A DNA stretch of 64,000 nucleotides from Prosapia bicincta (taxonomy: Eukaryota; Arthropoda; Insecta; Hemiptera; Cercopidae). A program made the position numbers and the translations under genes. The notes beneath the pieces were generated by a model that was not told the DNA's origin, made no database searches, and worked only from the letters and a program-made list of their open reading frames with translations. Positions 38,261-50,183 of the stretch are shown in pieces; the stretch's first letter is position 1, and each line of letters starts with the position of its first letter. Location: contig JBAIZL010000006.1 in NCBI GenBank assembly GCA_036971475.1, positions 12,052,705 through 12,116,704 of the forward strand, read 5' to 3'.

Positions 38261-39577
38261 CTGCAAGTATATATAAATACCGAATATTGGATTCTTCAAT
38301 CTATTCAACAACCAACAATTTTGTATAAAATTTATATTTTGAGCAATAAATAAACTACTTATAAAGTTAAGGAACAACTTTCTTACTCGTAAATGGTTAC
38401 GAGTTGATAAGGCTGATAAACTAATACTAATGCAATGATAATACCTTTAATAATGAAAAAAATTTGTAACAGATATTGTAGAGTTTATCAGGCAAAGTAC
38501 CTTTTAAACTCTAATTCTTTATGGTGAAAAATCTTTTTTTTTAACTTTTTTTATTAATATGCTACTATTATATTTGACAATCGTCAATACTCTGAGCATG
38601 TCTTAATACTGAATGTGTTATGCTAATGAGCTCGACCTAATATTTATTTATACAAATATAAATTATCATTCCCTCCTAAAATTATTTAGTTTATTACGTC
38701 AAATATGCTAGGCGAAAAATTTCAGTACGCCGTAAAGCCTTTATAATTGTCCAAACTTTTTGGTAAATTTTTAATTGTTATTTATGTTTTTAACTAGTCA
38801 CAAGATGATTTTAAAGCCCCATTTAACTGCGGAATAGCCAGCATGTGGTTGTTTAGATTGATTTACTCACTGTTAATGAGATACTAATTAAAAATAATAT
38901 TTCTGTTTTACGGCCTAATATTAACTAGTGTTAAATCGTTAAAGTACTTCCAATGCATAGTAATATATTTTATGTAATGAATAACCAAATTCTGGTAATG
39001 TTGTACAAACAATATTATTACGTGCAATAATTATATTTTTGAGATTAATTATTTATTAATATCGAATTATTTAATTTATAATGTTCATTTAATTTTTATT
39101 GCAAATTTAATATTTGCAACTATTGAGGTAAAAGTTAGTTGCGTTGTGTAATCCTATTCTACTTCGTTCTAAAACAGCATTCCCAATATGTTCGAAAATT
39201 ACTATAGTGTAAGAAGCTTGTCTACATCCACATAACATACGAATGCCATTTCAGAGACTGATCGCCATTAACAATCGTCGAACAATAATAAACATATGTA
39301 AATATTTCTCGTGTATCCCGATATTCCCCAAGCACTCTTATTTCATCTTGACTCTTCATTCTCATAAGCGTATGTAGGTAATATAATATATTTTATATAT
39401 TTGCTATCAATTCGTTTCACTTTGTCATATCACTGTAACCCATCGCGCTTGCATCAAATATAATTAATACAAAAGATGCAAAAGTGCAATAATTGTCATT
39501 TTCTAATATAGTCAGAAAAAAATTAATTTTATTTTATTGTAATATTTGTAATACCCAAAAACATGAAGTTGCGTTTA

Positions 39578-39580
<3 letters not shown>
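38261..39580. other. AT-rich DNA, no gene seen
   Basis: No supported frame, RNA or shared repeat. Confidence 0.45.

Positions 39581-39628
<48 letters not shown>
39581..39628. repeat. (TA)n tract left of a PLE tail
   Basis: About 48 bases of TA. With the tract at 39752-39804 it brackets a 120-bp PLE tail. Confidence 0.95.
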
Positions 39629-39632
<4 letters not shown>

Positions 39633-39749
39633 CAACATTATTGTAATTTTCATTCCTGATGATGTTGGTACTGTTTACCAACGAAAAGCTTTGGATATAA
39701 ATTATTAAATATTCTTGTATTTGAATAACCTATGTTGTTTTATTATATA

Positions 39750-39751
<2 letters not shown>
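39629..39751 (+). mobile_element. 5'-truncated PLE tail with hammerhead-like motif, inside TA repeats
   Basis: About 120 bases made only of a PLE 3' end: hammerhead-like core, 'TATTCTTGTATTTGAATAA', then 'TTTTATTATATATC' and TA repeats. It looks like a very short PLE insertion into a TA microsatellite. The sequence differs enough from the 35-38 kb PLE to represent a related subfamily. Confidence 0.7.
39650..39697 (+). ncRNA. Hammerhead ribozyme-like motif
   Basis: CTGATGA 39656-39662, extra T, perfect 7-bp hairpin GTTGGTA/TACCAAC with a 4-5 base loop, GAAA 39683-39686, palindrome AAGCTT, and flanking ATTC/GGAT able to pair as stem I. The best-preserved core in the window. Confidence 0.7.

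Positions 39752-39804
<53 letters not shown>
39752..39804. repeat. (TA)n tract right of a PLE tail
   Basis: About 53 bases of TA immediately after the tail. Confidence 0.95.
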
Positions 39805-39810
<6 letters not shown>

Positions 39811-40794
39811 CTTATAGAAATATCTATAAACCACGGTTTTTATTTAATAAGAAACTAATTAAAAAAATTGAATACCTAAATAATAATATACACTGGTTTA
39901 AAACTAATAAATAAATACAAATCTCTGATCCTTTAAACAAATGAAGTTTTAAGATGTAAGTAGCTTAAAAGAAATTAATCGAAAAATGTGTTAATTGTAT
40001 AGTAGCATACAGTATTTAGACATCGAATTTCTCGCAGTGTTTGTGAATTACAGATGAGAGCTTTCAATATACTATTGTTTATTCGGCCCAAGGCGCACAC
40101 CCTCAAAACTCATTAAAAAATGGAAAATTATAAAAGTAACCAAATAAAATTGGCCAATCTTGCAAAATGTATTACGTAATACAAAACTGAAAGTATTTCC
40201 ATCCATCGTGGCTAAAGTTTACATTTTAACTATGATTGTATAAAATTCGCTTAAATATAAATATGTAATATATAAACTTGCATGTTGCTTGGGCGTAGAA
40301 ACAAAAAATGAAGTTGTAGTTGAATTTGTAATAAGAAAACTTTATGTTATGGCATTAGCTTGGAGAAATAATTTTGCAGTTCTTTTCTTATTATCTTTTT
40401 GTAGTAAATAGGTTTTGCTGTATAAAGCATGTTGTTTGTATGGCCACCTTACTTAGGTCAACTATAAAGCAAACTATAGAAAAATGTAGTTCAATGACTT
40501 CTAAATGAAGATCATTTTGGAGGGATAATAATAATTTAATTGAGGTGATATTACTAATTGGCGAATTAGACATCAAGTTCTTTGTTCTGAGAATCCAATG
40601 ATTTGAGGTCCGATATTGTAATTCAGTCCTAAACATAGTTTTTGTAAATACATTTGGATTATTGAGACGCATATGTCTATAATGTTATTTTAAAGCCACA
40701 AACTCGAAATCAATGTTTATTGAAATCCTTATTCTTTGAAAGATAAACTACCAGAAAGTGTAGAAAACATTCAACTAATGACCGATAAATAAGT
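39805..40794. other. AT-rich DNA, no gene seen
   Basis: A minus frame at 40391-40672 has no recognisable domain. Confidence 0.4.
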
Positions 40795-40910
40795 TTTGTT
40801 TTATGGTATAGGTTATGTGGTAGCACATATATTTAAACGGATAGGCTATGCTACTTTATTTTATTAATTTGAATTATTGAATTATAACGAAATGAAATAC
40901 CTTTTTTTAA
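40795..40910. repeat. Inverted fragment of family A
   Basis: 'GGTATAGGTTATGTGGTAG' and following bases are the reverse complement of family A near 3480-3600 and 49750-49870. It is shorter and more diverged. Confidence 0.6.
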
Positions 40911-42808
40911 TGTTGCAATTTTTAAAACAGTTTTGTTTATATTACTTGTTTAGAAAAATAAAATTAGTTTTTGATTTAAATTGGATGCAACTACGTTACA
41001 AAATTGTCTAATGTGTTACTTATGTATGACACCCTTGTGTCATAATATTTTTGTACTTATATCGTGATACAGGGATTTTAGAAAATAATACTTTTTTAAA
41101 AAATATAAAAGCAAGTTACACCTGATGTCAAATTTGTTTATATTACTTGTTTATTTTTAGGCTACGTATTATATGAACCCAAGGTTTACCATTCGCTTTC
41201 AATAAATTAAATAATAATATCAAAATTAATGTATAAGGCAATAAAAAGTAAGAAGGCGTAAAAAACCATAAAAAAATATTACAAAATATAAAGGCTAAAT
41301 TATAAATTTTGAAGATCAGGAAGTACTAGGTATATACCGATCATTGTAAGAAGCAAATGCAGGATCATTTCTAACACTAGTACTTGGAGTTAAGAGAACG
41401 GATACATTAGGACTTTCATTATAATGATTAGATCTACCTAAAACATATTCCATCTATGGTATTATTCACTTACAGATATTAGGAAAACACTTAAAAGGCC
41501 CAACAATGAGTGATGAAAAGCTTCATAGTCAAACAATCGAATATATGTGATATACTAACGCATTAGTAGATAATTTATTGTAGATAAATTATTATGATCC
41601 TTACTTATAGGCTAAATATCTTATAATTATAGTACGGGGCATGAAAGTTTGCAACTCTTAATATGTAAGTTGCACAAAATTTAAATTTAACACCATTCAC
41701 AACGCTTTTGCTTTCTTACAGAAGATGGTTAACGTCACTGAAAATGACAGGAATGATAACGGACACGCTTAAAGGACACACCGCGGGTTGTCATGTCCAA
41801 CCAAACTCCCCCCTAACCCAATGTCACATGGGAAAACTGAGTAAATCCCAAGTCCTCATATTTATACAACGCTGTCAGAAATTATACCTTTTATTCTAGT
41901 TCAAGATATATATTACATTCTATGTACAGGTAAATAAATACACTTTACTGTCTCATATGAAACAAAGGTTTTAGGGTGGGAACATATTATATACAATGAA
42001 ATAAACAATGATTGGTAAAGAAGATGACGTTTATGTAAGAGAAACAATAATATAAATTTCAAAAAATTTGTTTAAGGTACTAAGGAGCGGGCTGACCGAA
42101 AATACAACTTTAATAGTCACGTCTACAGACATTTTGAGTTGAGAAAAATAATAAATCATTCTTTATGAGAAATGACGTAATTATTTGTTATCAGACGCGC
42201 CTAAGAAAGTTTTAATTTCAAAATATTTTTTAAAGGTACATACTTATTATTATCGGTATATTGAATTATATGTATTGACATTTATTAATAATTAAATACA
42301 TAGGATATTCATTATCTAATCTTAACTGTTATTAACCTAGACATTATTTATTTTCTATATCGTCATTAGTTTTCAATAAATAATATAACTTGATATACTT
42401 GGTTAATCCCTTATCTTACATCATAAGATATACCATAAATTCAGCCGACTCAAACCTTAACCTGGGGGAATTTATACTGACTAGAGGTTATATATTTTAG
42501 TTTACCTACGTTTGTGTATGCGTCGCTGTAAAAGGTTAACTTTAATATAATATATTATTTTACAATAACACATAGTTCAGTGACTCCCAAACGTTTACAT
42601 TTTTGTTTATTGAATTTAATTGAAATACATGAACAGATTACCTAGTCTTAGTACGATAAATCATATTTTTGATGGAGAAAGGTTAGTCGCAAACAATTTC
42701 GTTTTTGGAAAGTTAGAACTGCATATAAGACTAAAGTTGAACTTTATAGGTAAGAGGTTTTAGTAAATAAAATATCTTCAAAATCTACTTATGTCATTTG
42801 GACAGTCC

Positions 42809-42842
<34 letters not shown>

Positions 42843-43494
42843 TCATAAATAAATATATAAATAATACATAAGTTATCACCGTGCAAAAAGTATTCGTAAT
42901 TTAAATACATTGTTACGAACAAAATAAGTTGTGATTTCAAAATTAATAATTCCCAAGATATCTAGATCCGTATTAATTACAGAACCTCACAAAATTACAA
43001 TAAAACTACTGTGAAGGGACATTTATTGTCTTCAAACCCATTTCTATTTAAAAAGTGGATTTCATCTACGTTTGATTTGCATATCGAACGCTTCATTAAA
43101 GTTTTTTTTAAATTTTGGTCACGTTACTCGAAAAGGCTTACAATCTATGAATATTGAAGAAAGCTTTATTCACATTCTAACTGCAAATCCCCATTTTACT
43201 GCATAATTTATTATGTCTAAAATTATAAGAATAATTACTATGAAATGATATTTAAAGTTTATAATTGCCTATAGCTACTTTCTGGTTCTTAATTAAAAAC
43301 TCAATTTTCAATGGTTAAGTGTTTATTCTTTGAAAACTACTGCTTAGGTTTTATTACACTTATCACCAAGTCAAAAAATATACATATTTTTGATTCCATA
43401 GACAACGTTTAAATAATTGATGCTTGGTGTAAATATAATGGAACAGATGTGTATATTATCATTTTCAGTTTCAAATTTCTACTAATTTTAAAAA
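40911..43494. other. AT-rich DNA; weak candidate terminal exon near 41721
   Basis: A good acceptor-like 'TTGCTTTCTTACAG' ends at 41721. It is followed by a slightly GC-richer stretch to ~41890 where frames of 15 and 63 codons stay open, but neither is recognisable. TA tract at 42812-42839. Nothing else seen. Confidence 0.35.
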
Positions 43495-43670
43495 ACTTTA
43501 CTTAGTGAATACGCATTTTCTTACTTGGTGACACGTTTCAAAACATTCGTTCCTTTTACGAAGCTAACCCTTTACTTTGTAGGGAAGTAGAGGGTTAGTT
43601 TCGTAAAAGGAACGAATGTTTTGAAACGCGTCTGCAAGTAAGTAAATACGAATTCACTTCGCTAAGTTTT
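43495..43670. repeat. Inverted repeat (fold-back), arms about 80 bp
   Basis: Left arm about 43495-43575 and right arm about 43590-43670 are reverse complements with few mismatches and a ~15-base loop. Both arms, read outward, include 'TTTTGAAACG.GTC', i.e. GAAAC followed by a palindrome (ACGCGT on the right arm), like the second half of the PLE hammerheads. The first core segment is not recognisable. Possibly a decayed inverted pair of PLE tails, otherwise a foldback MITE. Confidence 0.7.
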
Positions 43671-44305
43671 TTTATAATTAGTTTAATCAGTGAATTCAAG
43701 GTGATCACATCAAGCAGCTTCAAATATCTGTTTTATTTCTATCTTTACTCAACTGTACTAGTTAGGTCGTTTAATTATCAACCCCAACCTAATGTCGTGA
43801 TGCAAATATGCTACCATATTGGTTATTTATGTAAATGAGAAGTAAACTCAAGTGTAATTTTTTCATGTGAATTAACTCTGTTTTTTCCAATCTTTTTTTA
43901 TTCAAAGGATATGTAATTTTTTCTTACCAAATGCTAAATTTATTTCTAGATATCTCTAATGTCTGAGAAGTCTCTAGATGCCGCTCAATTGATTATAAAC
44001 TAAATCTAAGACATAAACTATTTACAAGGTAATATACAACTGCATAAACCAACTGTGGCGTAATGTGTAATTAAAATAAATTAAACCTCTAGACCACAAA
44101 AACTTTGTTTATTTTTTAACATTTTAAGCACAATTCGATTGCACAACAACCATCGTTAGAGGTAATTAACAAAATAATTTACTTTAAGAAGATTGTTTTG
44201 TGAACTAGCTTCAAGGGTAACGGCTGTGGAGTCGCAACCCGCACTAGGTGTTAATAAAATTAAAACATTATCTGTAGTGTAAAGGATTTACTTTTAAACT
44301 TTAAG

Positions 44306-44308
<3 letters not shown>
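43671..44308. other. AT-rich DNA, no gene seen
   Basis: Nothing supported. Confidence 0.45.

Positions 44309-44357
<49 letters not shown>
44309..44357. repeat. (TA)n microsatellite
   Basis: About 49 bases of TA. Confidence 0.95.
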
Positions 44358-44360
<3 letters not shown>

Positions 44361-44696
44361 TAATTTAAATCAATTATATAGGTTATACCTAAATGTAATT
44401 GTTATAGAAATGTATTTATTAGAAATTAAATTTGTTTATGGAAGGAAAGATACCCAACGGCAAGGTCCGGGATCTAAAGACAATTGCATTTAAATTTATA
44501 TTGTTTAATGTATTACTCTTGTTTGAAAAAATCATAAATGTAGGCTATATATAGATATATAACCTCTGTTATAAAAATGGGTTTATCCTCTAACGGCATG
44601 TAATTTTAACATTAAATTGAACTCAAACGATAATTAAACAAAAATTAACGTTCACAAATTATACCGATTATTGTTTTATGTTTATAAATTTTTAAA

Positions 44697-44735
44697 GCCA
44701 GAAAAGGGCAACCTACATTGTGACCGAAATGTTCC
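44697..44735 (+). ncRNA. Possible decayed hammerhead-like PLE tail
   Basis: 'CCAGAAAAGGGCAACC', then 'TTGTGACCGAAATGTTCC', lies where CTGAAGA...GAAACGT would be in a PLE tail. The hairpin GGGCA/TGACC has one mismatch. Two core bases deviate, and no PLE coding sequence is nearby. Confidence 0.25.
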
Positions 44736-45567
44736 TTTATAATAATAAAATAAGAAATTCTACATTCATAATCTTTTCATATTCAATTTATTGTCAGATT
44801 GTCTTTATTAACAGTGGGAATTTACTTAAAACGTTTTGTTTACATACATTGTTGATGATTGCCTTAGTGTATGCATTATATTTAAATTAAATACAGTCGT
44901 AACAAACAATAAAATTTTATTGCGTAAATAATTTTTATTTAAGGAATTTATAATAACTGGATTGTAGTCTAACATTACATATCAATCAAACCACGCGTTT
45001 AATAAACTACTTTTGAATAGGTTTAATGCTTCTGTTTGTAACACTAAAGTAAGCGGTATCAAAATTCAAGCGAGACAAAGCGTTGCAAACTTTCCTTACA
45101 ATATCATGGAAGTATAATGCATGATTCCTTGTTAGAAAAATTGAAAGATTTATATTTTCAAAGGTGAATATGATATATTTGTTATTCTAAACTAATGTCC
45201 GAATATTTTCGCAAATTTATAGTATAATGATATTCTCTTTGGAGTAATGTGTCTTGGAAATACGTATTGGGAATATTTAAAACTCCTTCGTAATATGAAA
45301 GGATTAGAATTATTTTTATGAAGCAGGCCTTTAAATAGCTATATTTTTTATTCAATGTCACAACATAATTAACATATGTAAAACAATAATGACATTAAGA
45401 AATTACATTAGAATTTATTGAATTTCCTAGATTTTGTAAGATTTATGATATTTGCTGAATTACATTGATATACATCTGTAAGTTATTAATGAGTATCAAA
45501 ATTGTATAAAAAGAATTAAGTCAAATAATGTACACCCCTTTAGGATTTCAAAGTTGTTTCGAATATA

Positions 45568-45570
<3 letters not shown>
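44736..45570. other. AT-rich DNA, no gene seen
   Basis: Nothing supported. Confidence 0.45.
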
Positions 45571-45625
<55 letters not shown>

Positions 45626-45673
45626 AATATATATATATATAAATAAATATATATATATATATATATATATATT

Positions 45674-45760
<87 letters not shown>
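45571..45760. repeat. Long (TA)n microsatellite
   Basis: About 190 bases of TA with several AAAT/TTTA phase breaks; among the longest TA tracts in the window. Confidence 0.97.
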
Positions 45761-45763
<3 letters not shown>

Positions 45764-46223
45764 TATAAATAATTATAGTAAATATTAACAATGTGAATGT
45801 ATTTTGTCTACTTCAAATTTGTTATTCCAAATTAAAATTCCCCTGTTATATATGGAACTGCCTAATTGCTTTACAAAAATAATATAATAACTGTATTAGA
45901 TGCATCCTATAGTGTTAAATGTTATATATTAGTCAATATCTCACGATTAGTATAATATTATTTTTAAATAGTTTTCTTGAAAATTTATATAGAGAAACTA
46001 CCTTTGAACACACCTTCTCTTAGACCAGCATAGGAAGTCATTTGTTAGAAGTGCTAGATTATCGTATGAGATCCGGCGTCCCATACTTAAGATTTAAACT
46101 GCTTTCCTTTTTCGATGCAGTCACTCATTTGTAGACATGTTTATAGTATTTGACATATCATATGCAATTAAATACCTTATGGGAAACAAGAAACTCAAAT
46201 AACCAACTAACGCTATATTAGAT

Positions 46224-46225
<2 letters not shown>

Positions 46226-46312
<87 letters not shown>

Positions 46313-46339
46313 ACATATAAATTCACACACGCATACGCG

Positions 46340-46383
<44 letters not shown>

Positions 46384-46389
46384 TACATA

Positions 46390-46440
<51 letters not shown>
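46226..46440. repeat. (CA)n microsatellite, compound
   Basis: Two long CA tracts (46226-46308, 46340-46440) with TA and CG interruptions. Minus-strand Cys-Val frames across it are artefacts. Confidence 0.97.
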
Positions 46441-46443
<3 letters not shown>

Positions 46444-46499
46444 CGCGATCGTGCGCACGTGCGCGTACTATGTATCTATCTGTTGGATCTAATAAGTAG

Positions 46500-46590
46500 G
46501 TTAGTTTAGTAATATTACTATTAATTTTATAACTTAAAATTTAAGTTATCTAATAAATAATAATGAATACTTGCTAATAAAAATAAACTT
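46500..46590. repeat. Family A fragment left of PLE insertion
   Basis: About 80-90 bases resembling 1040-1115 and 48165-48240 ('TAATTTTATAA', 'AATGAATACTTGCTAATAA'). The same sequence restarts at 48165 on the other side of the PLE, giving long direct repeats around the insertion. Confidence 0.65.
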
Positions 46591-46934
46591 TTTTTTGTAT
46601 GTGGACACTTGCTAAGCAACTAACGTCATATTAGGTTGTGATAAAGGTTCTATTTTTAGACTTGTATAAAATTGAGTTGTAATTTGGTTCACTAAATTTT
46701 CTTAATATCGGTCCTATCAATATTTTTTATTTCTTGATTTTGGAATTAAGACTGTTTCAACGTCGATTAATAAATTCACTTTATTTTTCTGTCGGTCTTC
46801 AATTTCAAATTGCAAACCTTTGTTTAACAGTCCTATTTCCTCTTTCCTGAATTTTTCTTTACTGCAGTTATAAACCTAATCGTGTTTAGAAAAATTTTGC
46901 ATATATAATAAAGAATATATAAAGAAAGTTTTCC

Positions 46935-47771
46935 ATAAACAAGATGTTTGCAGAGTTTGACAGTGAACAAAGCCTGGCCAATATTTGTTACGCAAAATTT
47001 ATGGTTGAAATAAAAAAGAGGCATTTTTAGATGTTTTAATATCAAGAAAACCCAATACTTTAAGTTTTAAGGTTTATAGAAAACAAACTCACATAAACAG
47101 AATTATTACCAATGATTCATTTCACACAATATCACACAAAAGAGCAGCTTTCAATTCTATTGTGCATCGTTTAATTAATTTGCCTTTATCAGAAGAAAAT
47201 TATAAAAATAAGCTGAATTACTTTTATAGTGTAGCAAGATCCAATGGATGCAGTAATGTGTTTATAGATGAAATCCACAAAAAGATGAAAAATAAGACAA
47301 TACGAAATTAGAGAATCACGTTAATACGAGATTTAAACGGAAAAAATGAGTAAACATAACACGCCATTCACCGCTATGTAATAAATTAGAAATTGTCTAG
47401 GAAAATATAGTAATTTGAACGTTACAATTGTCACTAAAAATAACCTAAATAAGTTATTAGGGAACCATAAAGATGCCATACCTAATAAAGAAAAGTCATC
47501 AATCTACTGCCGGAATTGTAGCGAGTGTCCTCTAAAATATATATGCCAAACAAAAAGAAATATTAAAACTAGGGCTAAAGAACATTTTTCCCACATTAAA
47601 TATAATAGACCAGAAAAATCTGCGATGGCGAAACAGTGTTTAGAGGAGGAGCACGAATTTAAAGTAGACAATGTAACCCTGTTAAAAAACGTTCTTAAGT
47701 GTAGTGAATTGGATTCGTTTGAAACTTTGTATATTAGTAGGAATAAAAATAATTTTGTAAATAATGAGTAA
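46935..47771 (+). pseudogene. PLE lineage 3: RT thumb to GIY-YIG endonuclease
   Basis: Begins near 46935 with 'SLANICYAKFMVEIKK', shifts one base and continues 'FLDVLISRKPNTLSFKVYRK' (post-RT motif), then 'SHKRAAFNSIVHRLINLPLS' and 'NKLNYFYSVARSNG'. After a short gap with stops, an open stretch (47415-47771) carries the nuclease: 'SIYCRNCSECPLKYICQT' (the GIY-YIG core is divergent here, SIY and YIC, with extra Cys), 'IKTRAKEHFSHIK' with Arg and His, and 'DSFETLYISRNKN'. It ends TAA at about 47772. RT catalytic motifs are absent (5' truncated). It is clearly different from the 35-kb PLE. Confidence 0.82.
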
Positions 47772-48093
47772 GTTCGCCCTATTCAAAATTCTACATTATT
47801 GTAATTAGTGTAACACAAAGGAAAAAAAATATTGTAACTTTTTGGTTAAAATCTTGAAATAATAATAAAGTGTAATATTAATTATCCATTTTGTTTATAT
47901 TTAATTATGTTGTATGTTAACAATTTTATTGAAATTATTGATTTAGGTACAAAATTTCTATTTGATTTATCATGTTTAAAGTAGGGTTGTTAACTGTTGT
48001 TTAGACAAGTGGGTGTGGGAACGCCTATTGTAAAAAATACGGAAGTGTAACCTTACTTTCACCCTAGTTATAAGTAAGAGTTTGTAGTAGTAA

Positions 48094-48135
48094 CACTCAC
48101 TGATGATGATGACTCTGTCTTTGAAACGTCTGTGA
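48094..48135 (+). ncRNA. Hammerhead ribozyme-like motif in PLE lineage 3 tail
   Basis: CTGATGA 48100-48106, extra T, imperfect hairpin GATGAC/GTCTTT, GAAAC 48123-48127 within GAAACGTC, where ACGT is palindromic and C would be the cleavage-site base. It lies ~330 bases after the stop codon, near the junction with family A sequence. Confidence 0.55.
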
Positions 48136-48164
48136 ATAAATAAATGATTAGTTTGTGAGTTTTG

Positions 48165-50015
48165 TGTAATAATTTTATAATTTAAATTGTAAGTTACTTA
48201 TTAAATAATAATGAATACTTGCTAATAACAATACAATTTTCTGTAAGTAACTTAGAGTATAAAACGTATTTTCCTAGGTATAGATTTAGCAAAGTGATTT
48301 TTACTCATAATATTTTTAACGCACCTTCTAGTAATTCAAACAACTTCAAGACTTGAGCCACTTTATAAATTACCCTGTACAATCTAATAACACACTTCGT
48401 GTTCAATACCGCTCTTTACTATGTCTCCTTGTATACTTTTCTCCTTGCGTTACTAAACATTCAACCCTCTATAAAAATACAATTATTACAATCCATAAAA
48501 TTAAATATAACTGTTTTAATTTATAAATCAATCTCTATTATTTTTCTTACGTTCTAAATTAAAAAGAATACATTTATCAACTAGGAAAGGAACTAATGTC
48601 CTGACCAATTAGGAAGCATCCATTCTTTCTCATGTAACTGTGCTATGCCTGTATGTAAAATGTACTACTGAATCTCAAAATAGTATGTATATCTGCTGTT
48701 TTGTGAATTAGACTTACATTGTGTTACGTTTTGAAGGTTACAGTAACTCTGGCCTATAAATAATATCATTTCATATTAGTATATTATAAGCAATGTTCTA
48801 TTTTGATTGTCCCAAAACTATTATTTGTAATAACACTAACTGCAAAAACAAAATTAAAAATCATAAATATAAAAAAAAAACATTCTATACATAAAGATTA
48901 GGTTTAGGGTTGTGTAACAACGTACAAAGGATTTGTATTACGTTAATGAAATTGGATTCAAAGAACTTAAAATCGTCCAGCAGGTTTGGTTTATGTATAC
49001 AGGCTTATATTTAATTAATTAATTATTTAAAAATACATTGCTATGCAATCACATTTAACATTTAACCTTGTGATCGCTAAGCGAGGAAAATAATAAATGA
49101 TTTTAACAATTTTTTAAAACTAAAGGTAATTTTTATATAACAATCAAATTTTTTGAATAAATTACACAACTAATAAGATGGTTTCACATATTATAAAACT
49201 ATTATAACAATACACATATATTAAAAAAAAATACCAAAAAAATTAACCATTTTAAATATATGATAATTACTCCGGAAGATTTTTAGTTATATAACAATGA
49301 CTCCTAAATGAAACATATGGCCATTTAACACAGGTTATAGAATGGTTTTCTTAAATCTACTGAATACGATTATGATACCTAAACAAAATATATTAACAAT
49401 TGGCACAGGCTGGAGAATTGTATTGTTAAACCTATCGAACACGATTATAAAACATACAGAAAATATATAGCCATTAGCACATGTTAGAGCATTGTTTTCC
49501 TAAACATGCCGAAGGATTTTGTCGTATTTGAAAAAAGAAAAAAATACTGCATACAATAATAGTTAATCACTGGGGCGAATCTGGCATTGATACACATGTT
49601 TTATTGTCGACTATGTAGTCCTAGATCACATTTGAAAGTAGAAGTAACACATTTGAAAGTTTTTCAATTTAATTATTTCCAGTTTAAAGGAAAAATTAAT
49701 ATTTTGAACACCTAATATAAACAGCATATTATAAAAGTCAATTACTACTTGTGTGAACAAAGAAAACATATTTTGGCAACTTTTATTTAAATAATTACCA
49801 CTTTATAAATAAAATAACATGGTGTATGCGTTAAAAACAATCAGCTGTTCTACCACATAGCTTATACTTATAAATCAGATGCTTCGATAAATTATATTGT
49901 AGGACTTATTTTAAGCCAAATGGGATAAAATATCGGTTTTGAATGCCTTACCGGTTTGGGAAAATCTTTTCCTATATAAAACTAAATTTAATTCAATAAA
50001 TTTACTTTACGAATT
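48165..50015. repeat. Family A copy matching window bases 1040-3755
   Basis: Collinear with the first copy over its whole length apart from the loss of ~720 bases at about 49632 and small indels. Divergence is moderate. It contains a 3-unit version of the 75-bp minisatellite. Confidence 0.85.
49290..49530. repeat. 75-bp minisatellite, about 3 copies
   Basis: Same unit as 2170-2570 with fewer copies, showing copy-number change since the two family A copies separated. Confidence 0.8.
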
Positions 50016-50130
50016 ATTATATGAAAAAAAAACTCTATTGACATCAAGAGTCATCCACTACAAGTCTATAAAATTAAATGGATATTGAGCGGATGAATAA
50101 AAAGTACTATAATATATTTTGAAAATTTGG

Positions 50131-50133
<3 letters not shown>

Positions 50134-50180
<47 letters not shown>
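50134..50180. repeat. (TA)n microsatellite
   Basis: About 47 bases of TA. Confidence 0.95.

Positions 50181-50183
<3 letters not shown>

Noticed and set aside
41708..41899. Possible terminal exon after a good 3' splice-site-like sequence at 41721
   Set aside because: No recognisable protein in any frame and no partner exon in the window; kept only as a remark.
45540..45791. Tyr-Ile frames across TA tracts (also 11752, 18487-18796, 24097, 28808, 38144-38377, 39493, 61516)
   Set aside because: TA repeats translate as Tyr-Ile in any frame; not genes.
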